Origin: Anaerolinea thermolimosa
Lineage (GTDB): Bacteria > Chloroflexota > Anaerolineae > Anaerolineales > Anaerolineaceae
Assembly (NCBI RefSeq): GCF_001050195.2
Contig: NZ_DF967965.1
Coordinates: 612,744 to 676,743, forward strand
DNA length: 64,000 nucleotides
Direction of reading: 5' to 3'
Each line of letters starts with the position of its first letter. Within the stretch, counting starts at the first letter, position 1. Of this stretch, positions 55,413 through 64,000 are shown in pieces. Under the pieces are notes generated by a model. It was not told the origin of the DNA. It ran no database searches and saw only the letters and a list, made by a program, of their open reading frames with translations. The translations under genes were made by a program, and so were the position numbers.

Positions 55413-55595
55413 ATGGCGAAGAAGTGCATGATGTATCGTGAAATGCGGCGAAAGTACCCCATTCAGGTGCGTAATCGCTGCCAGCGGTGCGGCCGCCCGC
55501 GTGGGTATATTCGCAAATTCGGCCTGTGCCGCATTTGTTTCCGTGAGCTGGCGCTGCAGGGCAAAATTCCCGGCGTGGTCAAGTCTTCCTGGTAG
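55413..55595 (+). CDS. rpsN: 30S ribosomal protein S14, zinc-binding type (uS14)
   Basis: A small-subunit head protein in the short C+ form, 60 aa. [20 protein letters not shown] supplies the four zinc-binding Cys residues. It starts at ATG 55413, one base after the rplE stop. The zinc form is usual for this kind of bacterium; a zinc-free paralogue could exist elsewhere. Confidence 0.97.
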   Translation: MAKKCMMYREMRRKYPIQVRNRCQRCGRPRGYIRKFGLCRICFRELALQGKIPGVVKSSW

Positions 55596-55612
55596 CCGGT
55601 GTGGAGGTATCG

Positions 55613-56026
55613 ATGAGTGTGAATGATCCTATTGCCGACATGCTGACTCGGATACGTAATGGCCTGATGGCCGGCCACAGCCTGGTGGCGATGCCCAATT
55701 CCAAGATTAAGGTAGAAATTGCCCGGATCCTGAAGGAAGAGGGTTACATCGAAGGTTTCGAGGTTGTGGAGGGCGAAGTACCGAGCCAGAAAATCCTGCG
55801 GCTGAAGTTGAAATATGTAGGTGAACGTCGTCAGCGGCAGCCGGTAATCACCGGTCTGCAGCGGGTGAGCCGCCCCGGGCGCCGGGTCTATACCCATAAA
55901 CGGGATATTCCCTGGGTGCTTTCCGGGATGGGCATTGCCATCCTGTCTACCCCGAAAGGGGTGATGACCGGGCAGCGCGCGCGCCAGCTTGGGGTTGGCG
56001 GCGAGATTCTCTGCAAGGTCTGGTAG
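55613..56026 (+). CDS. rpsH: 30S ribosomal protein S8 (uS8)
   Basis: Primary 16S rRNA-binding protein of the platform, 137 aa. It begins [17 protein letters not shown] and ends [12 protein letters not shown] chose ATG 55613 over GTG 55601, because the GTG overlaps the ribosome site GGAGGT. In E. coli S8 represses the spc operon. Confidence 0.97.
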   Translation: MSVNDPIADMLTRIRNGLMAGHSLVAMPNSKIKVEIARILKEEGYIEGFEVVEGEVPSQKILRLKLKYVGERRQRQPVITGLQRVSRPGRRVYTHKRDIPWVLSGMGIAILSTPKGVMTGQRARQLGVGGEILCKVW

Positions 56027-56035
56027 GAGGGTGCC

Positions 56036-56593
56036 ATGTCTCGTATTGGACGTTTACCAATCCCTGTTCCTCAGGGGGTTCAGGTTGAAATTGATGGCCT
56101 GAACGTGAAAGTCAAAGGCCCCAAGGGCACCCTGGAGCGCACCTTCGCGCCGGGGGTTCAGGTGAGCCTGGAAGGGAACCAGATTGTGGTCACCCGCGAA
56201 TCGGATGCGCCGATGATGCGCGCTTTGCATGGAACCACACGTGCGTTGATCAACAACATGGTTAACGGTGTTCACACCGGCTTCACCAAGGTGCTGGAGA
56301 TCGATGGCGTGGGTTACCGCGCCTCTATGGATGGGAAAACTCTGGTCTTGAACCTGGGTTTCTCACACCCGGTACGGGTTGAACCGGTGGATGGGGTGAC
56401 GTTTGATGTTGATGAACGAACCCGCCAGATCAAGGTGATGGGTTCGAACCCCGAAGTGATTGGTCAGGTAGCGGCAGATATCCGCAAGATTCGCCCGCCG
56501 GAGCCATACAAGGGGAAGGGTATTCATTACCTGGGTGAGACCATTCGCCGCAAAGCCGGGAAATCTGGCAAGGGCGGCAAAGGCAAGAAGTAG
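56036..56593 (+). CDS. rplF: 50S ribosomal protein L6 (uL6)
   Basis: Large-subunit protein near the factor-binding site, 185 aa. It begins [15 protein letters not shown] and contains [20 protein letters not shown] near the end, followed by a Lys/Gly-rich tail. It lies 9 bp after rpsH and 7 bp before rplR. Confidence 0.98.
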   Translation: MSRIGRLPIPVPQGVQVEIDGLNVKVKGPKGTLERTFAPGVQVSLEGNQIVVTRESDAPMMRALHGTTRALINNMVNGVHTGFTKVLEIDGVGYRASMDGKTLVLNLGFSHPVRVEPVDGVTFDVDERTRQIKVMGSNPEVIGQVAADIRKIRPPEPYKGKGIHYLGETIRRKAGKSGKGGKGKK

Positions 56594-56600
56594 GTGAACT

Positions 56601-56966
56601 ATGACAAAACGATCACGAGCTGAATCTCGCCTGCGCCGGCATCGCCGGGTACGCTTGAAGATCAGTGGAACGCCGGAGCGACCGCGACTGAACGTCTTCC
56701 GCAGCCTGCAGGAAATTTATGCCCAGGTGATTGACGATCAGGCTGGGGTGACGCTGGCCGCCGCTTCGAGCATTGACCACGCTTTACGCGGTCAACTGAA
56801 TGGTTTGACCAAAACTGAACAGGCCAAAGCTGTAGGCAAACTGGTGGCGGAACGCGCCAGAGAAAAGGGGATCACACAGGTGGTCTTCGATCGTGGCGGG
56901 TATCGTTACATGGGGCGGGTGAAAGCCCTGGCCGATGCCGCGCGCGAAGCTGGCCTGGAATTCTAA
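56601..56966 (+). CDS. rplR: 50S ribosomal protein L18 (uL18)
   Basis: 5S rRNA-binding protein of the central protuberance, 121 aa. [20 protein letters not shown] and [20 protein letters not shown] are family hallmarks. Standard position between rplF and rpsE. Confidence 0.98.
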   Translation: MTKRSRAESRLRRHRRVRLKISGTPERPRLNVFRSLQEIYAQVIDDQAGVTLAAASSIDHALRGQLNGLTKTEQAKAVGKLVAERAREKGITQVVFDRGGYRYMGRVKALADAAREAGLEF

Positions 56967-56990
56967 TGAGAGTAAAAAGGGCCTGAACCA

Positions 56991-57521
56991 ATGGAAATGA
57001 CCGAATATCAAAGCCTGGAACAGCAATACGACGAACGGGTGATTGAAATTGCACGCGTTGCCAAGGTGGTCAAAGGTGGAAGGCGCTTCCAGTTCCGTGT
57101 GACCGTCGTGGCGGGTGATAACAAGGGACGGGTAGGCCTGGGTGTTGGCAAGGCCAACGCCGTGCCTGACGCCATGCGCAAAGCCACCGAACGTGCGCAT
57201 AAGAATATGCACCGGGTGGGGATGATTGGAACGACCATCGCCCATGAGGTGATCGGTAAGACGGGTGGCGCGAAAGTGCTCCTCAAACCGGCCTCACCTG
57301 GAACGGGTGTTATCGCTGCTGGTGGTGTACGCGCCGTGCTGGAAGCGGCGGGAATCCGCGATATTTTGACCAAGTCGATGGGCAGCGCCAACGTGCTGAA
57401 CGTCGTTCAGGCCACCTTCTCGGCGCTCGAGCAGCTCAAGTTCCCCGAAGAAGAAGCTGCCCGACGCGGGAAGCTGGTGAGCGAAGTGATGCCTTTCTGG
57501 GAGCGGAGGAAGAATGTCTGA
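56991..57521 (+). CDS. rpsE: 30S ribosomal protein S5 (uS5)
   Basis: Small-subunit protein at the mRNA entry and decoding fidelity site, 176 aa. [18 protein letters not shown] and [19 protein letters not shown] are typical; the spectinomycin-linked loop (KVVKGGR) is normal. Its last eight bases overlap rpmD (ATG 57514). Confidence 0.98.
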   Translation: MEMTEYQSLEQQYDERVIEIARVAKVVKGGRRFQFRVTVVAGDNKGRVGLGVGKANAVPDAMRKATERAHKNMHRVGMIGTTIAHEVIGKTGGAKVLLKPASPGTGVIAAGGVRAVLEAAGIRDILTKSMGSANVLNVVQATFSALEQLKFPEEEAARRGKLVSEVMPFWERRKNV

Positions 57522-57714
57522 GACGACCGAACCCAAGAAATTAAAAGTGACGCTGGTAAAAAGCGCGATTGGTTACTCCGAACGGCATAAAGCGACAGTG
57601 CGTGCGTTGGGCCTGCGCAAACTGCATCAGACGGTGGTGCTGCCCGATACGCCCTCGATTCGCGGCATGCTTTACAAGGTCAACCATCTCGTGAAAATTG
57701 AGGAAGAGAAATGA
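57514..57714 (+). CDS. rpmD: 50S ribosomal protein L30 (uL30)
   Basis: Small large-subunit protein, 66 aa. [20 protein letters not shown] and [20 protein letters not shown] are the family motifs. It overlaps rpsE by eight bases and rplO by four (ATGA), so the three are coupled in translation. Confidence 0.97.
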   Translation: MSETTEPKKLKVTLVKSAIGYSERHKATVRALGLRKLHQTVVLPDTPSIRGMLYKVNHLVKIEEEK

Positions 57715-58163
57715 AACTTCACGATTTAGTACCCAATGAAGGCGCGAATAAGAAACGCAAGCGCAGAGGCATTGGTATCTCGGCGGGGCAGGGTAAGACC
57801 GCCGGGCGCGGGACGAAAGGTGAAGGCGCTCGCTCGGGTCAGGGCGGTCACCTGTACCGCCAGGGCGGCAACCTGCCTTTCTATCGCCGCCTGCCCTTCA
57901 TGCGTGGTGAGGGTTTCACACCGCCCAACCGGGTAGAGTTCAACGAGGTCAACCTCGAACAGCTTGAGCGTTTCCCGGCAGGCACCGAAGTGACCCCGGA
58001 ACTGCTGGCGCAGGCAGGGATGCTTCACAAGGTGAAAAACCCGGTGGTGATTCTGGGCAACGGCGAGCTGAACGTTCCGTTGACCGTCAAGGTGCATCGC
58101 ATTTCTAAAGGCGCCAAAGCAAAGATTGAAGCTGCTGGCGGTAAAGTGGAGTTGATCGCCTGA
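57711..58163 (+). CDS. rplO: 50S ribosomal protein L15 (uL15)
   Basis: Large-subunit assembly protein with a Gly/Arg-rich extended N terminus, 150 aa. [20 protein letters not shown] and [18 protein letters not shown] are typical. It starts inside the rpmD stop and is followed by secY, as usual in the spc operon. Confidence 0.98.
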   Translation: MKLHDLVPNEGANKKRKRRGIGISAGQGKTAGRGTKGEGARSGQGGHLYRQGGNLPFYRRLPFMRGEGFTPPNRVEFNEVNLEQLERFPAGTEVTPELLAQAGMLHKVKNPVVILGNGELNVPLTVKVHRISKGAKAKIEAAGGKVELIA

Positions 58164-58203
58164 GAGGGTTCTGAGGCGGTCGGCCAATACAGGAGACTCA
58201 CTT

Positions 58204-59541
58204 ATGAAACGGTCTGCTTGGCGCTATCTGTGGAAATCAGAAGACATCCGCAAGAAGCTGCTGATTACGCTGCTGATGCTGGTGTTGTACCGCCTGGCCG
58301 CCAACATCCCTGTGCCGGGTATCGATCGCGCAGTGCTCGGTCAATTGACGCGGAGTACGAACCCGGCACAGACACTCTTCAACATGCTCGATCTGCTCTC
58401 CGGCGGGACGATGTCTAACTTCTCGATCCTGGCGATGGGGGTGTATCCCTACATTACCGCTCAGATCATCATTCAATTGCTCATCCCCATTATCCCTTCT
58501 CTGGAGCGCCGCATTAAGGATAACCCGCGGGAAGGTCAAATTCTGATGGAGCGGTGGACCATGCTCCTGACCATCCCCATGGCGGCCCTTTCTGCGATCG
58601 GGCAGATCAACATCTTCGCCTCTCTGGCCGGAAGCCCGGTGATTAAAAATTATGGTTTTACCGGGGCCAACCTGTTGCCGACGCTGACTACCATCATTAC
58701 CATGATGGCCGGGACGATGTTCGGCATCTGGCTGGGACAATTGATCTCGGAATATGGCATTCCCAAACAGGGGCTGTCGCTCATTATTTTCTCCGGGATC
58801 GTGGCGCGTATTCCATTCAACCTGGCTTCCCTTTTGAGCGATAAGGTAAACGGCTGGTGGATGCTGCTGGTGGTGCTGCTGTTGTTGGTGTTGATTATTT
58901 TCGCCATCGTCTATGTGCAGCAGGGACGGCGAAATGTGCCGGTGTTTTTCCCGGGTCGGCGGGTGGGCAACCGCATGTCGATGCCGGTGCACAGCAATCT
59001 GCCTCTCATGGTCAATATGGCCGGGATGATCCCCATCATTTTCGCGCAGGCCATTCTTACCTTCCCATCCATCGCGGCGAGTTACTTCCTTCAGTCCAAG
59101 ACGCCCTGGGTTGCCAGCCTGGCGCAGGGGATTTACCAGACCTTTAACGGTCAGAGCGGAGTGTATGCCCTGCTGTATTTCCTGATGGTGGTGGCATTTA
59201 CTTTCTTCTATACCGATGTGCTCTTTCAGCAACAGAACTACGGTGAGAACCTCAAGCGCCAGGGAGCGCAGATTCCCGGGGTTGTGCGGGGTGCACCCAC
59301 GCAGAAATATCTTAACCGGGTACAACAGCGCATTACCCTGCCAGGGTCGCTCTTCTTGGGTTTTGTGGCTGTGTTGCCCTATCTGTTGCACCCGATCTTC
59401 CCTGCGGGTTCGCGCTCGGGGCTGGTGTTAATCTCTGCGGCGGGGTTGCTCATTGTGGTCGGTGTGGTGAGAGATACATTCACGGTCATTGAGACGGAGT
59501 TGAAACTCCACGGTTACCAGGAAAGCCTGATTAAAGGATAG
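58204..59541 (+). CDS. secY: protein translocase subunit SecY
   Basis: The channel subunit of the general secretion translocon, 445 aa with ten predicted membrane helices. The N-terminal AANIPVPGID plug region, SNFSILAMGVYPYITAQII, and the C-terminal cytoplasmic loop with KRQGAQIPGV are characteristic. ATG 58204 with AGGAG upstream. It is placed between rplO and adk, the standard order. Confidence 0.98.
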   Translation: MKRSAWRYLWKSEDIRKKLLITLLMLVLYRLAANIPVPGIDRAVLGQLTRSTNPAQTLFNMLDLLSGGTMSNFSILAMGVYPYITAQIIIQLLIPIIPSLERRIKDNPREGQILMERWTMLLTIPMAALSAIGQINIFASLAGSPVIKNYGFTGANLLPTLTTIITMMAGTMFGIWLGQLISEYGIPKQGLSLIIFSGIVARIPFNLASLLSDKVNGWWMLLVVLLLLVLIIFAIVYVQQGRRNVPVFFPGRRVGNRMSMPVHSNLPLMVNMAGMIPIIFAQAILTFPSIAASYFLQSKTPWVASLAQGIYQTFNGQSGVYALLYFLMVVAFTFFYTDVLFQQQNYGENLKRQGAQIPGVVRGAPTQKYLNRVQQRITLPGSLFLGFVAVLPYLLHPIFPAGSRSGLVLISAAGLLIVVGVVRDTFTVIETELKLHGYQESLIKG

Positions 59542-59547
59542 ACGACC

Positions 59548-60201
59548 ATGGCTATGTACATCGTACTCTTAGGTCCTCCCGGTGCAGGAAAAGGCACTCA
59601 GGCTCAAATTATCGCCAGAGAATTCGGGCTGACGCACGTCTCGTCGGGAGATCTGTTCCGGGAAAATTTGAAGAATCAGACAGAACTTGGCAAGCTTGCC
59701 CAGGGATACATGAACCGCGGTGAACTTGTCCCCGATGATGTGACCATTGCAATGGTCAAAGAACGGATCAGCCGCTCCGATTGCGCCAATGGAGCCTTAC
59801 TGGACGGCTTCCCGCGTACTCCAGCCCAGGCAGATGCCCTGGCGGGTATGCTGGCCGAGCTGGGTGGAAAGGTACACTGTGTACCTTACATTTCGGTGCC
59901 TGCCGAAGTGCTCATTGAACGACTGGGCGGCCGGTGGACGTGCCCCCAGTGTGGGCGGGTTTATCACGAAAAATACAATCCTCCCAGGACAGCCGGAGTA
60001 TGTGACGACGACGGTGCGACGCTGATTCAGCGCGATGACGATAAGGCTGAAACGGTTGAACGGCGCATTCGGGTTTACATGGAACAGACCATGCCGTTGA
60101 TTGAATATTACCGCCGGCAGGGGCTGCTGGTTGAAGTGGATGGCACGAAGAGTATTGAAGAAGTCTCTCGTGACATTCTGGCGGCGATTCGGAAGGGGTA
60201 G
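59548..60201 (+). CDS. adk: adenylate kinase
   Basis: Interconverts ATP and AMP with two ADP, in the cytoplasm, 217 aa. P-loop GPPGAGKGT, AMP-site DGFPRTPAQ and the long LID are visible. The LID has CPQCG and, about 20 residues on, CDDDG, so zinc could be held by three Cys and one Asp, as in many Gram-positive enzymes. Two possible ATG starts (59548 and 59554). 6 bp after secY. Confidence 0.98.
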   Translation: MAMYIVLLGPPGAGKGTQAQIIAREFGLTHVSSGDLFRENLKNQTELGKLAQGYMNRGELVPDDVTIAMVKERISRSDCANGALLDGFPRTPAQADALAGMLAELGGKVHCVPYISVPAEVLIERLGGRWTCPQCGRVYHEKYNPPRTAGVCDDDGATLIQRDDDKAETVERRIRVYMEQTMPLIEYYRRQGLLVEVDGTKSIEEVSRDILAAIRKG

Positions 60202-60209
60202 TCCAGCTT

Positions 60210-61004
60210 ATGGCATGGGATCGGCAGGTCACCATTAAAACCTCGCATGAACTCGAAATCATGCGACAGGCCGGGCGGATCAATGCTGAAGCTCTGGCGG
60301 CGGCCAGGGCGGCTATTCGACCGGGGGCTACCACTGCCGACGTAAACGCAGCCGCTGAAGATGTCTTACGCAAGTACGGTGTCTATTCACCGTTCAAGAA
60401 TTATCCGGGACCCTATCCCTATCCGGCGAGCACCTGTGTCAGTGTCAACGAAGAACTGGTGCATGGCATTCCCAGCAAGTCGCGCCGGTTGAAAGTGGGA
60501 GATATCGTCTCGGTAGACTGTGGCACGGTATACGACGGGTTTGTGGCCGATTCGGCCTTCACCGCCGGGGTAGGCGAGCTCTCAGAGACGGCTCAGAAGT
60601 TGCTTGAGGTGACCGAAGGGGCGTTGAAGGCAGGCATCAGCCAGATGAAGGCCGGAAACCGGATTGGGGATGTATCGTTTGCCATCCAGCAATTTGTGGA
60701 GAGTCGGGGTTTTCATGTGACACGGGAGTACACCGGTCACGGTGTGGGCCGGAGAATGCATGAAGGCCCTCAGGTGCCCAATTACGGAACTCCGGGGCGC
60801 GGAATGATCCTTCGTTCGGGGATGACGATTGCGCTGGAGCCGATGGTGCTGGTTGGCACCTGGCAGACGCGGGTTTTGCCTGATGAATGGACAGTGGCCT
60901 CGGCAGATGGCTCGCTCACGGCGCACTTTGAGCATACAGTGGCCGTGACGGAAAATGGCCCGGTTATCTTGACTCTTCTCGATGGAGAGCAAGGTGGTAC
61001 TTAA
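60210..61004 (+). CDS. map: methionine aminopeptidase, type I
   Basis: Removes the starting Met from new proteins, 264 aa. The metal ligands are seen as the two Asp in VDCGTVYDGFVADSAF, His in GHGVGRRMHEGPQ, Glu in ALEPM and Glu in FEHTVAV. It follows adk by 8 bp. Usually infA comes next in this cluster, but here only 94 bp separate it from rpmJ. Confidence 0.97.
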   Translation: MAWDRQVTIKTSHELEIMRQAGRINAEALAAARAAIRPGATTADVNAAAEDVLRKYGVYSPFKNYPGPYPYPASTCVSVNEELVHGIPSKSRRLKVGDIVSVDCGTVYDGFVADSAFTAGVGELSETAQKLLEVTEGALKAGISQMKAGNRIGDVSFAIQQFVESRGFHVTREYTGHGVGRRMHEGPQVPNYGTPGRGMILRSGMTIALEPMVLVGTWQTRVLPDEWTVASADGSLTAHFEHTVAVTENGPVILTLLDGEQGGT

Positions 61005-61024
61005 GGAAAATGGAGAAAGTCCTC

Positions 61025-61053
61025 TGGACGAAAGGCCGAACAGCAGGTATAAT
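61025..61053 (+). promoter_or_regulatory. predicted promoter of rpmJ and the alpha cluster
   Basis: TGGACG (61025-61030) is 17 bp from a perfect TATAAT (61048-61053), 45 bp before rpmJ. It could drive rpmJ, rpsM, rpsK, rpsD, rpoA and rplQ separately from the spc genes. Confidence 0.7.
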
Positions 61054-61098
61054 TGCAACTTTGGCTTGTGAAGTGTAAAACGAAGGAGTATAGGCATC

Positions 61099-61212
61099 AT
61101 GAGAGTTTCACCATCCATCAAGAAACGATGCGCCAGATGCAAAATCGTGAAGCGCAGCGGGCGCCTGTATGTCATTTGCGATAACCCAAAGCACAAACAG
61201 CGACAGGGGTAG
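61099..61212 (+). CDS. rpmJ: 50S ribosomal protein L36 (bL36), zinc-binding type
   Basis: The smallest large-subunit protein, 37 aa: it begins [18 protein letters not shown]. Cys11, Cys14, Cys27 and His32 form the zinc site. GGAGT ribosome site upstream of ATG 61099. It is immediately followed by rpsM. Confidence 0.96.
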   Translation: MRVSPSIKKRCARCKIVKRSGRLYVICDNPKHKQRQG

Positions 61213-61218
61213 GAAACC

Positions 61219-61605
61219 ATGGCTCGTATTGAAGGTGTTGATCTTCCGCGCAATAAGCGGGTTGAGGTAGGTCTGACCTACATTTATGGGATTGGCCCGA
61301 CGCGTGCTCGCGAAATTCTGGCGGCTACCAACGTCAATCCGGATGTTCGCGTGCGCGACCTGACGGAGAATGAAATTAACGCGATGCGTGATTTCATTGC
61401 CCGCAGTTATAAAGTAGAGGGCGACCTGCGCCGCGAGGTGCAGATGAATATCAAACGGCTGGTTGAAATTGGGTGCTACCGTGGCTTACGGCACCGCCGC
61501 AACCTGCCCGTGCACGGGCAACGCACCCGCACGAATGCCCGCACTCGCAAAGGCCCGAAGAAGACGGTTGCCGGGCGTGGCCGCCGCCGAGGCGCCAAGA
61601 AGTAA
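61219..61605 (+). CDS. rpsM: 30S ribosomal protein S13 (uS13)
   Basis: Head protein that contacts P-site tRNA and the L5/L31 bridge, 128 aa. It begins [18 protein letters not shown] and contains [25 protein letters not shown], the family signature. It starts 6 bp after the rpmJ stop. Confidence 0.98.
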   Translation: MARIEGVDLPRNKRVEVGLTYIYGIGPTRAREILAATNVNPDVRVRDLTENEINAMRDFIARSYKVEGDLRREVQMNIKRLVEIGCYRGLRHRRNLPVHGQRTRTNARTRKGPKKTVAGRGRRRGAKK

Positions 61606-61616
61606 TTCTGGCCGGG

Positions 61617-61663
61617 CAGGGCAGGAGATGGGACCCTTCCTCTCCCCGCGGCAGCCTGCCCTG
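61617..61663 (+). promoter_or_regulatory. hairpin between rpsM and rpsK
   Basis: CAGGGCAGG (61617-61625) pairs perfectly with CCTGCCCTG (61655-61663), and GGAGA can pair with TCTCC inside. There is no T-run. It could be an RNA stability or processing element, or a protein-binding site (S4 or S11 regulation is known in other bacteria). Confidence 0.5.
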
Positions 61664-61722
61664 TACCTGGTTGGAGTTGCTTAATGTAGAAACCTGGATG
61701 TAACGTAAACAGGAAAGGAATT

Positions 61723-62127
61723 ATGGCACAAAACGTACGTTCAACGCGACGCGCATCTTCTGCCAAGAGAGTCAAGCGAACACTGACTTCCGGGCAGATC
61801 CATATTTTTGCGTCCTTCAACAATACCATTGTGACCGTCACCGACCAGCAGGGAAATGCCGTCTGCTGGGGTAGCTCCGGTTCGGCTGGCTTCAAGGGTT
61901 CGCGCAAGAGCACGCCTTTTGCCGCCCGCCTGGCCACGGAGCAGGCTGTGAAAACGGCCATGTCGATGGGGTTGCAGGAAGCCGATTTGATTGTCAAAGG
62001 GCCTGGCCCGGGACGTGAGTCGGCGATTCGCGCCGTTCAGTCACTCGGTGTTCGAGTGCGTTCTATTGCAGATGTGACGCCGGTTCCCCATAATGGTTGC
62101 CGGCCGCCCAAGAAACGCCGCGTGTAA
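61723..62127 (+). CDS. rpsK: 30S ribosomal protein S11 (uS11)
   Basis: Platform protein near the exit site and Shine-Dalgarno helix, 134 aa. [20 protein letters not shown] and the C-terminal [13 protein letters not shown] are family hallmarks. The gap of 117 bp from rpsM holds the hairpin above. Confidence 0.98.
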   Translation: MAQNVRSTRRASSAKRVKRTLTSGQIHIFASFNNTIVTVTDQQGNAVCWGSSGSAGFKGSRKSTPFAARLATEQAVKTAMSMGLQEADLIVKGPGPGRESAIRAVQSLGVRVRSIADVTPVPHNGCRPPKKRRV

Positions 62128-62141
62128 GGGAGAGGGATCGT

Positions 62142-62780
62142 ATGGGTAGATATATTGGTCCGGTCTGTAAATTGTGCCGGCGTGAAGGTGAAAAATTGTT
62201 CCTCAAGGGCGAGCGTTGCTACAGCCCGAAGTGCTCTTTTGAAAAGCGGGGTTTTGCCCCCGGTCAGCATGGCCGCACCCGGCAGGGCCGCGCGGAACGC
62301 GAATCGGACTATGCTCGCCAGCTGCGGGCAAAACAACGCGCCCGGCGGGTGTATGGCATTTTCGAGCGTCAGTTCCGGCGCTATTTTGGTGTTGCTCTGC
62401 AGAAAAAGGGCCTTACCGGTTTGAACTTGCTTCAAACTCTGGAAATGCGGTTAGATAATGTAGTTTACCGTCTGGGATATGCTGCCAACCGTTCTCAGGC
62501 TCGTCAGCTGGTCAATCATGGGCATATTCTGGTGAACAATCACCGGGCGGATATTCCCTCGATGCTGCTTCGGCCAGGAGATGTGGTGACCGTTTCTGAG
62601 AATGCGCGCCGCAAAACCTACTGGAAAGAACTCGTCGATGTGGCGGATAAACGCATCTGCCCGTTATGGCTTGATCGGGATGTCAAGAACCTTTCCGGGC
62701 GGGTGTTGCGCGTCCCGGAGCGGGCAGAAATTGACGGTAACTTGAATGAGCAATTAATCGTCGAGTACTACTCGCGCTAA
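62142..62780 (+). CDS. rpsD: 30S ribosomal protein S4 (uS4), zinc-binding type
   Basis: Primary 16S rRNA-binding protein, 212 aa. The N terminus has CKLCRREG and CYSPKCSF, the four-Cys zinc form, and an S4 RNA-binding domain follows ([22 protein letters not shown], read over two lines). I chose ATG 62142; the frame upstream overlaps rpsK. In E. coli S4 represses the alpha operon. Confidence 0.97.
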   Translation: MGRYIGPVCKLCRREGEKLFLKGERCYSPKCSFEKRGFAPGQHGRTRQGRAERESDYARQLRAKQRARRVYGIFERQFRRYFGVALQKKGLTGLNLLQTLEMRLDNVVYRLGYAANRSQARQLVNHGHILVNNHRADIPSMLLRPGDVVTVSENARRKTYWKELVDVADKRICPLWLDRDVKNLSGRVLRVPERAEIDGNLNEQLIVEYYSR

Positions 62781-62826
62781 GACACCAACATATCCGGGCC
62801 TGTAAGGGGCCGGGAAGGGGTGAATT

Positions 62827-63792
62827 GTGGCTGCTCTAAGTAATATGGTAACGCCGAAAGTCGAGCGCGACGCCGAAGCTCGGAACTACGCCAAGTTTGT
62901 AATCGGGCCTCTGGAAAGTGGCTATGGCGTAACGTTGGGTAATTCTCTGCGGCGTGTGCTGCTATCCTCCCTGGATGGTGCGGCGGTGACATCCATCCGT
63001 ATTTCGGATGTGCTGCATGAATTCAGCGATATTCCGGGTGTACGCGAGGATGTGATTCAGGTGATGTTGCAGATTAAACAACTGCGCCTGATCCTGCATG
63101 ATGTGGAAACCTCTCACCTGCATCTGGATGTGCGCGGTGAAGGGGTGGTGACCGCCGCAGATATTCAAACGCCCGCCGAGGTGGAAATTGTCAACCCGGA
63201 TCTGTATCTGTTCACGGTGGATGACCCGAACACTCGCCTGGAGATTGACCTGATGGTCAGCCGCGGGCGGGGCTACTCCCCGGCATCAGAACGAAGCGGC
63301 AGGCTTCCGATTGGCGAGCTGCCGGTGGACGCCATCTTCAGTCCCATTCAAAGGGTGAACTGGAGTGTGGCTGCAGCGCGGGTTGGGCAAAGCACCAACT
63401 ACGACCGGTTGATTTTGGAGATCTGGACGGATGGCACGATCACACCAGAGCGAGCTTTGAGCACTGCCTCGAAAGTGATGATCGATCACCTGCGCTACAT
63501 CGCCGGTGTCAGCGAGGAATCGTTGATGCTTGGGGTGGAGAAGGAAGTGGTCGGTAGCCGGCTGACCAGCGAAGCGGCAGAAACGCCGATTGAGAACCTT
63601 GACCTTTCGGTGCGGGTCTTCAACTCGCTCAAGCGGACAGGGATCACCACCGTGGGAGATGTTCTCGAACTGCTGGAAAAAGGCGATGAGGCGGTCATGT
63701 CCATTCGGAATTTTGGCGAAAAGAGTCTGGACGAATTACGCCAGAAAATGCAGGAGAAAGGCTTCCTGCGCGATGACAAGACAGTGGAGTGA
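62827..63792 (+). CDS. rpoA: DNA-directed RNA polymerase subunit alpha
   Basis: The assembly scaffold of RNA polymerase with a C-terminal domain for promoter UP elements and activators, 321 aa. The dimer region GPLESGYGVTLGNSLRRVLL and the helix-hairpin-helix GEKSLDELRQKM are typical. Start GTG 62827 with AAGGGG upstream; ATG 62845 is an alternative seven codons on. It follows rpsD by 46 bp. Confidence 0.97.
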   Translation: MAALSNMVTPKVERDAEARNYAKFVIGPLESGYGVTLGNSLRRVLLSSLDGAAVTSIRISDVLHEFSDIPGVREDVIQVMLQIKQLRLILHDVETSHLHLDVRGEGVVTAADIQTPAEVEIVNPDLYLFTVDDPNTRLEIDLMVSRGRGYSPASERSGRLPIGELPVDAIFSPIQRVNWSVAAARVGQSTNYDRLILEIWTDGTITPERALSTASKVMIDHLRYIAGVSEESLMLGVEKEVVGSRLTSEAAETPIENLDLSVRVFNSLKRTGITTVGDVLELLEKGDEAVMSIRNFGEKSLDELRQKMQEKGFLRDDKTVE

Positions 63793-63798
63793 TGAACT

Positions 63799-64000
63799 AT
63801 GCGACACGGTGTAGCAGGTTATAAACTGGGACGAAGTGCAGGGCAGCGGAATGCACTGCGCCGCACCATGATCAACCAGTTATTCATGCACGAACGAATC
63901 AAAACAACCCGTGCCAAGGCGCTGGCGATCCGCGGGGATGCCGAAAAATTAATTACCCTGGCGCGCAACAGCGCCAAAGGCAGTGACATTGACAAGGTCA
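63799..64000 (+). CDS. rplQ: 50S ribosomal protein L17 (bL17), cut by the window end
   Basis: Only the first 67 codons are present, starting at ATG 63799. MRHGVAGYKLGRSAGQRNAL and INQLFMHERIKTTRAKA match L17, and it follows rpoA as usual. The C terminus lies outside the window. Confidence 0.97.
   Translation, partial: MRHGVAGYKLGRSAGQRNALRRTMINQLFMHERIKTTRAKALAIRGDAEKLITLARNSAKGSDIDKV

Noticed and set aside
58237-59391. Minus-strand open frame of 384 codons opposite secY
   Set aside because: Its His/Gln/Arg-rich translation has no recognisable domain and it lies entirely within secY.
1-64000. CRISPR array, insertion sequence, prophage or integron
   Set aside because: No regularly spaced direct repeats, transposase, integrase or phage-like genes were seen.

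Overview
The window reads as one continuous piece of a bacterial chromosome with moderately high G+C. It is most likely from the Chloroflexota, class Anaerolineae. This is inference from protein features: large lineage-specific inserts in RpoB and RpoC, twin-arginine lipoprotein solute-binding proteins, many ABC importers and no PTS genes, a zinc-ribbon/cyclase/TPR mega-protein, and ribosomal proteins of the zinc-binding type. I saw no insertion sequence, phage gene, CRISPR array, tRNA or rRNA. Both edges cut through genes or operons: a histidine kinase at the left, which may extend further, and rplQ at the right.

Layout. 1-3.2 kb: multi-domain sensor histidine kinase. 3.3-10.7 kb: rpoC with its own promoter, leader hairpin and terminator, then gyrA with a long basic tail. 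10.7-14.0 kb (minus strand): lipM-like octanoyltransferase, orphan PhnD-like binding lipoprotein, DUF218/SanA-like membrane protein and HD-domain protein, probably co-transcribed. 14.0-21.4 kb: regulated leader and a complete Dpp/Opp-type ABC importer (binding protein, two permeases, two ATPases), then a small membrane protein. 21.5-28.7 kb: a cNMP-binding protein, a class III cyclase-like zinc-ribbon/NTPase/TPR protein, a ROK regulator and a TGS-like/nucleoside-kinase fusion. 28.8-38.5 kb (minus strand): murA with its own promoter, and upstream of it a sugar operon running binding protein, two permeases, LacI regulator, GH4 glycosidase, BadF-type kinase, DegT aminotransferase. A LacI-type palindrome lies on the start of this operon. 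38.6-40.2 kb: gmd and a low-molecular-weight phosphatase. 40.3-64 kb: rpoB followed by the str, S10, spc and alpha ribosomal clusters (rpsL to rplQ).

How the parts fit. The right 24 kb is the core transcription and translation cluster. It is re-punctuated by recognisable promoters before rpoB, rpsL, rplC and rpmJ. RpoC, usually directly downstream of rpoB, lies instead about 33 kb upstream with separate control. The middle is nutrient uptake and signalling: two ABC importers (peptide or oligosaccharide, and sugar), each with a strong hairpin after its binding-protein gene, plus local regulators.

The observations most worth checking are: the rpoC/rpoB separation and the large inserts in both proteins; a cyclase-like protein that keeps its metal-binding Asp residues but lacks the usual purine-specifying Asp and transition-state Asn, beside a cNMP-binding protein; a PTS-free sugar pathway pairing a GH4 enzyme with an ATP-dependent kinase; MurA with Asp at the fosfomycin-target Cys position; GyrA with Val and Glu at the two main quinolone positions; and a tuf gene whose codon usage changes abruptly near its 3' end. 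All function calls rest on recognising families by eye; no database search was run.
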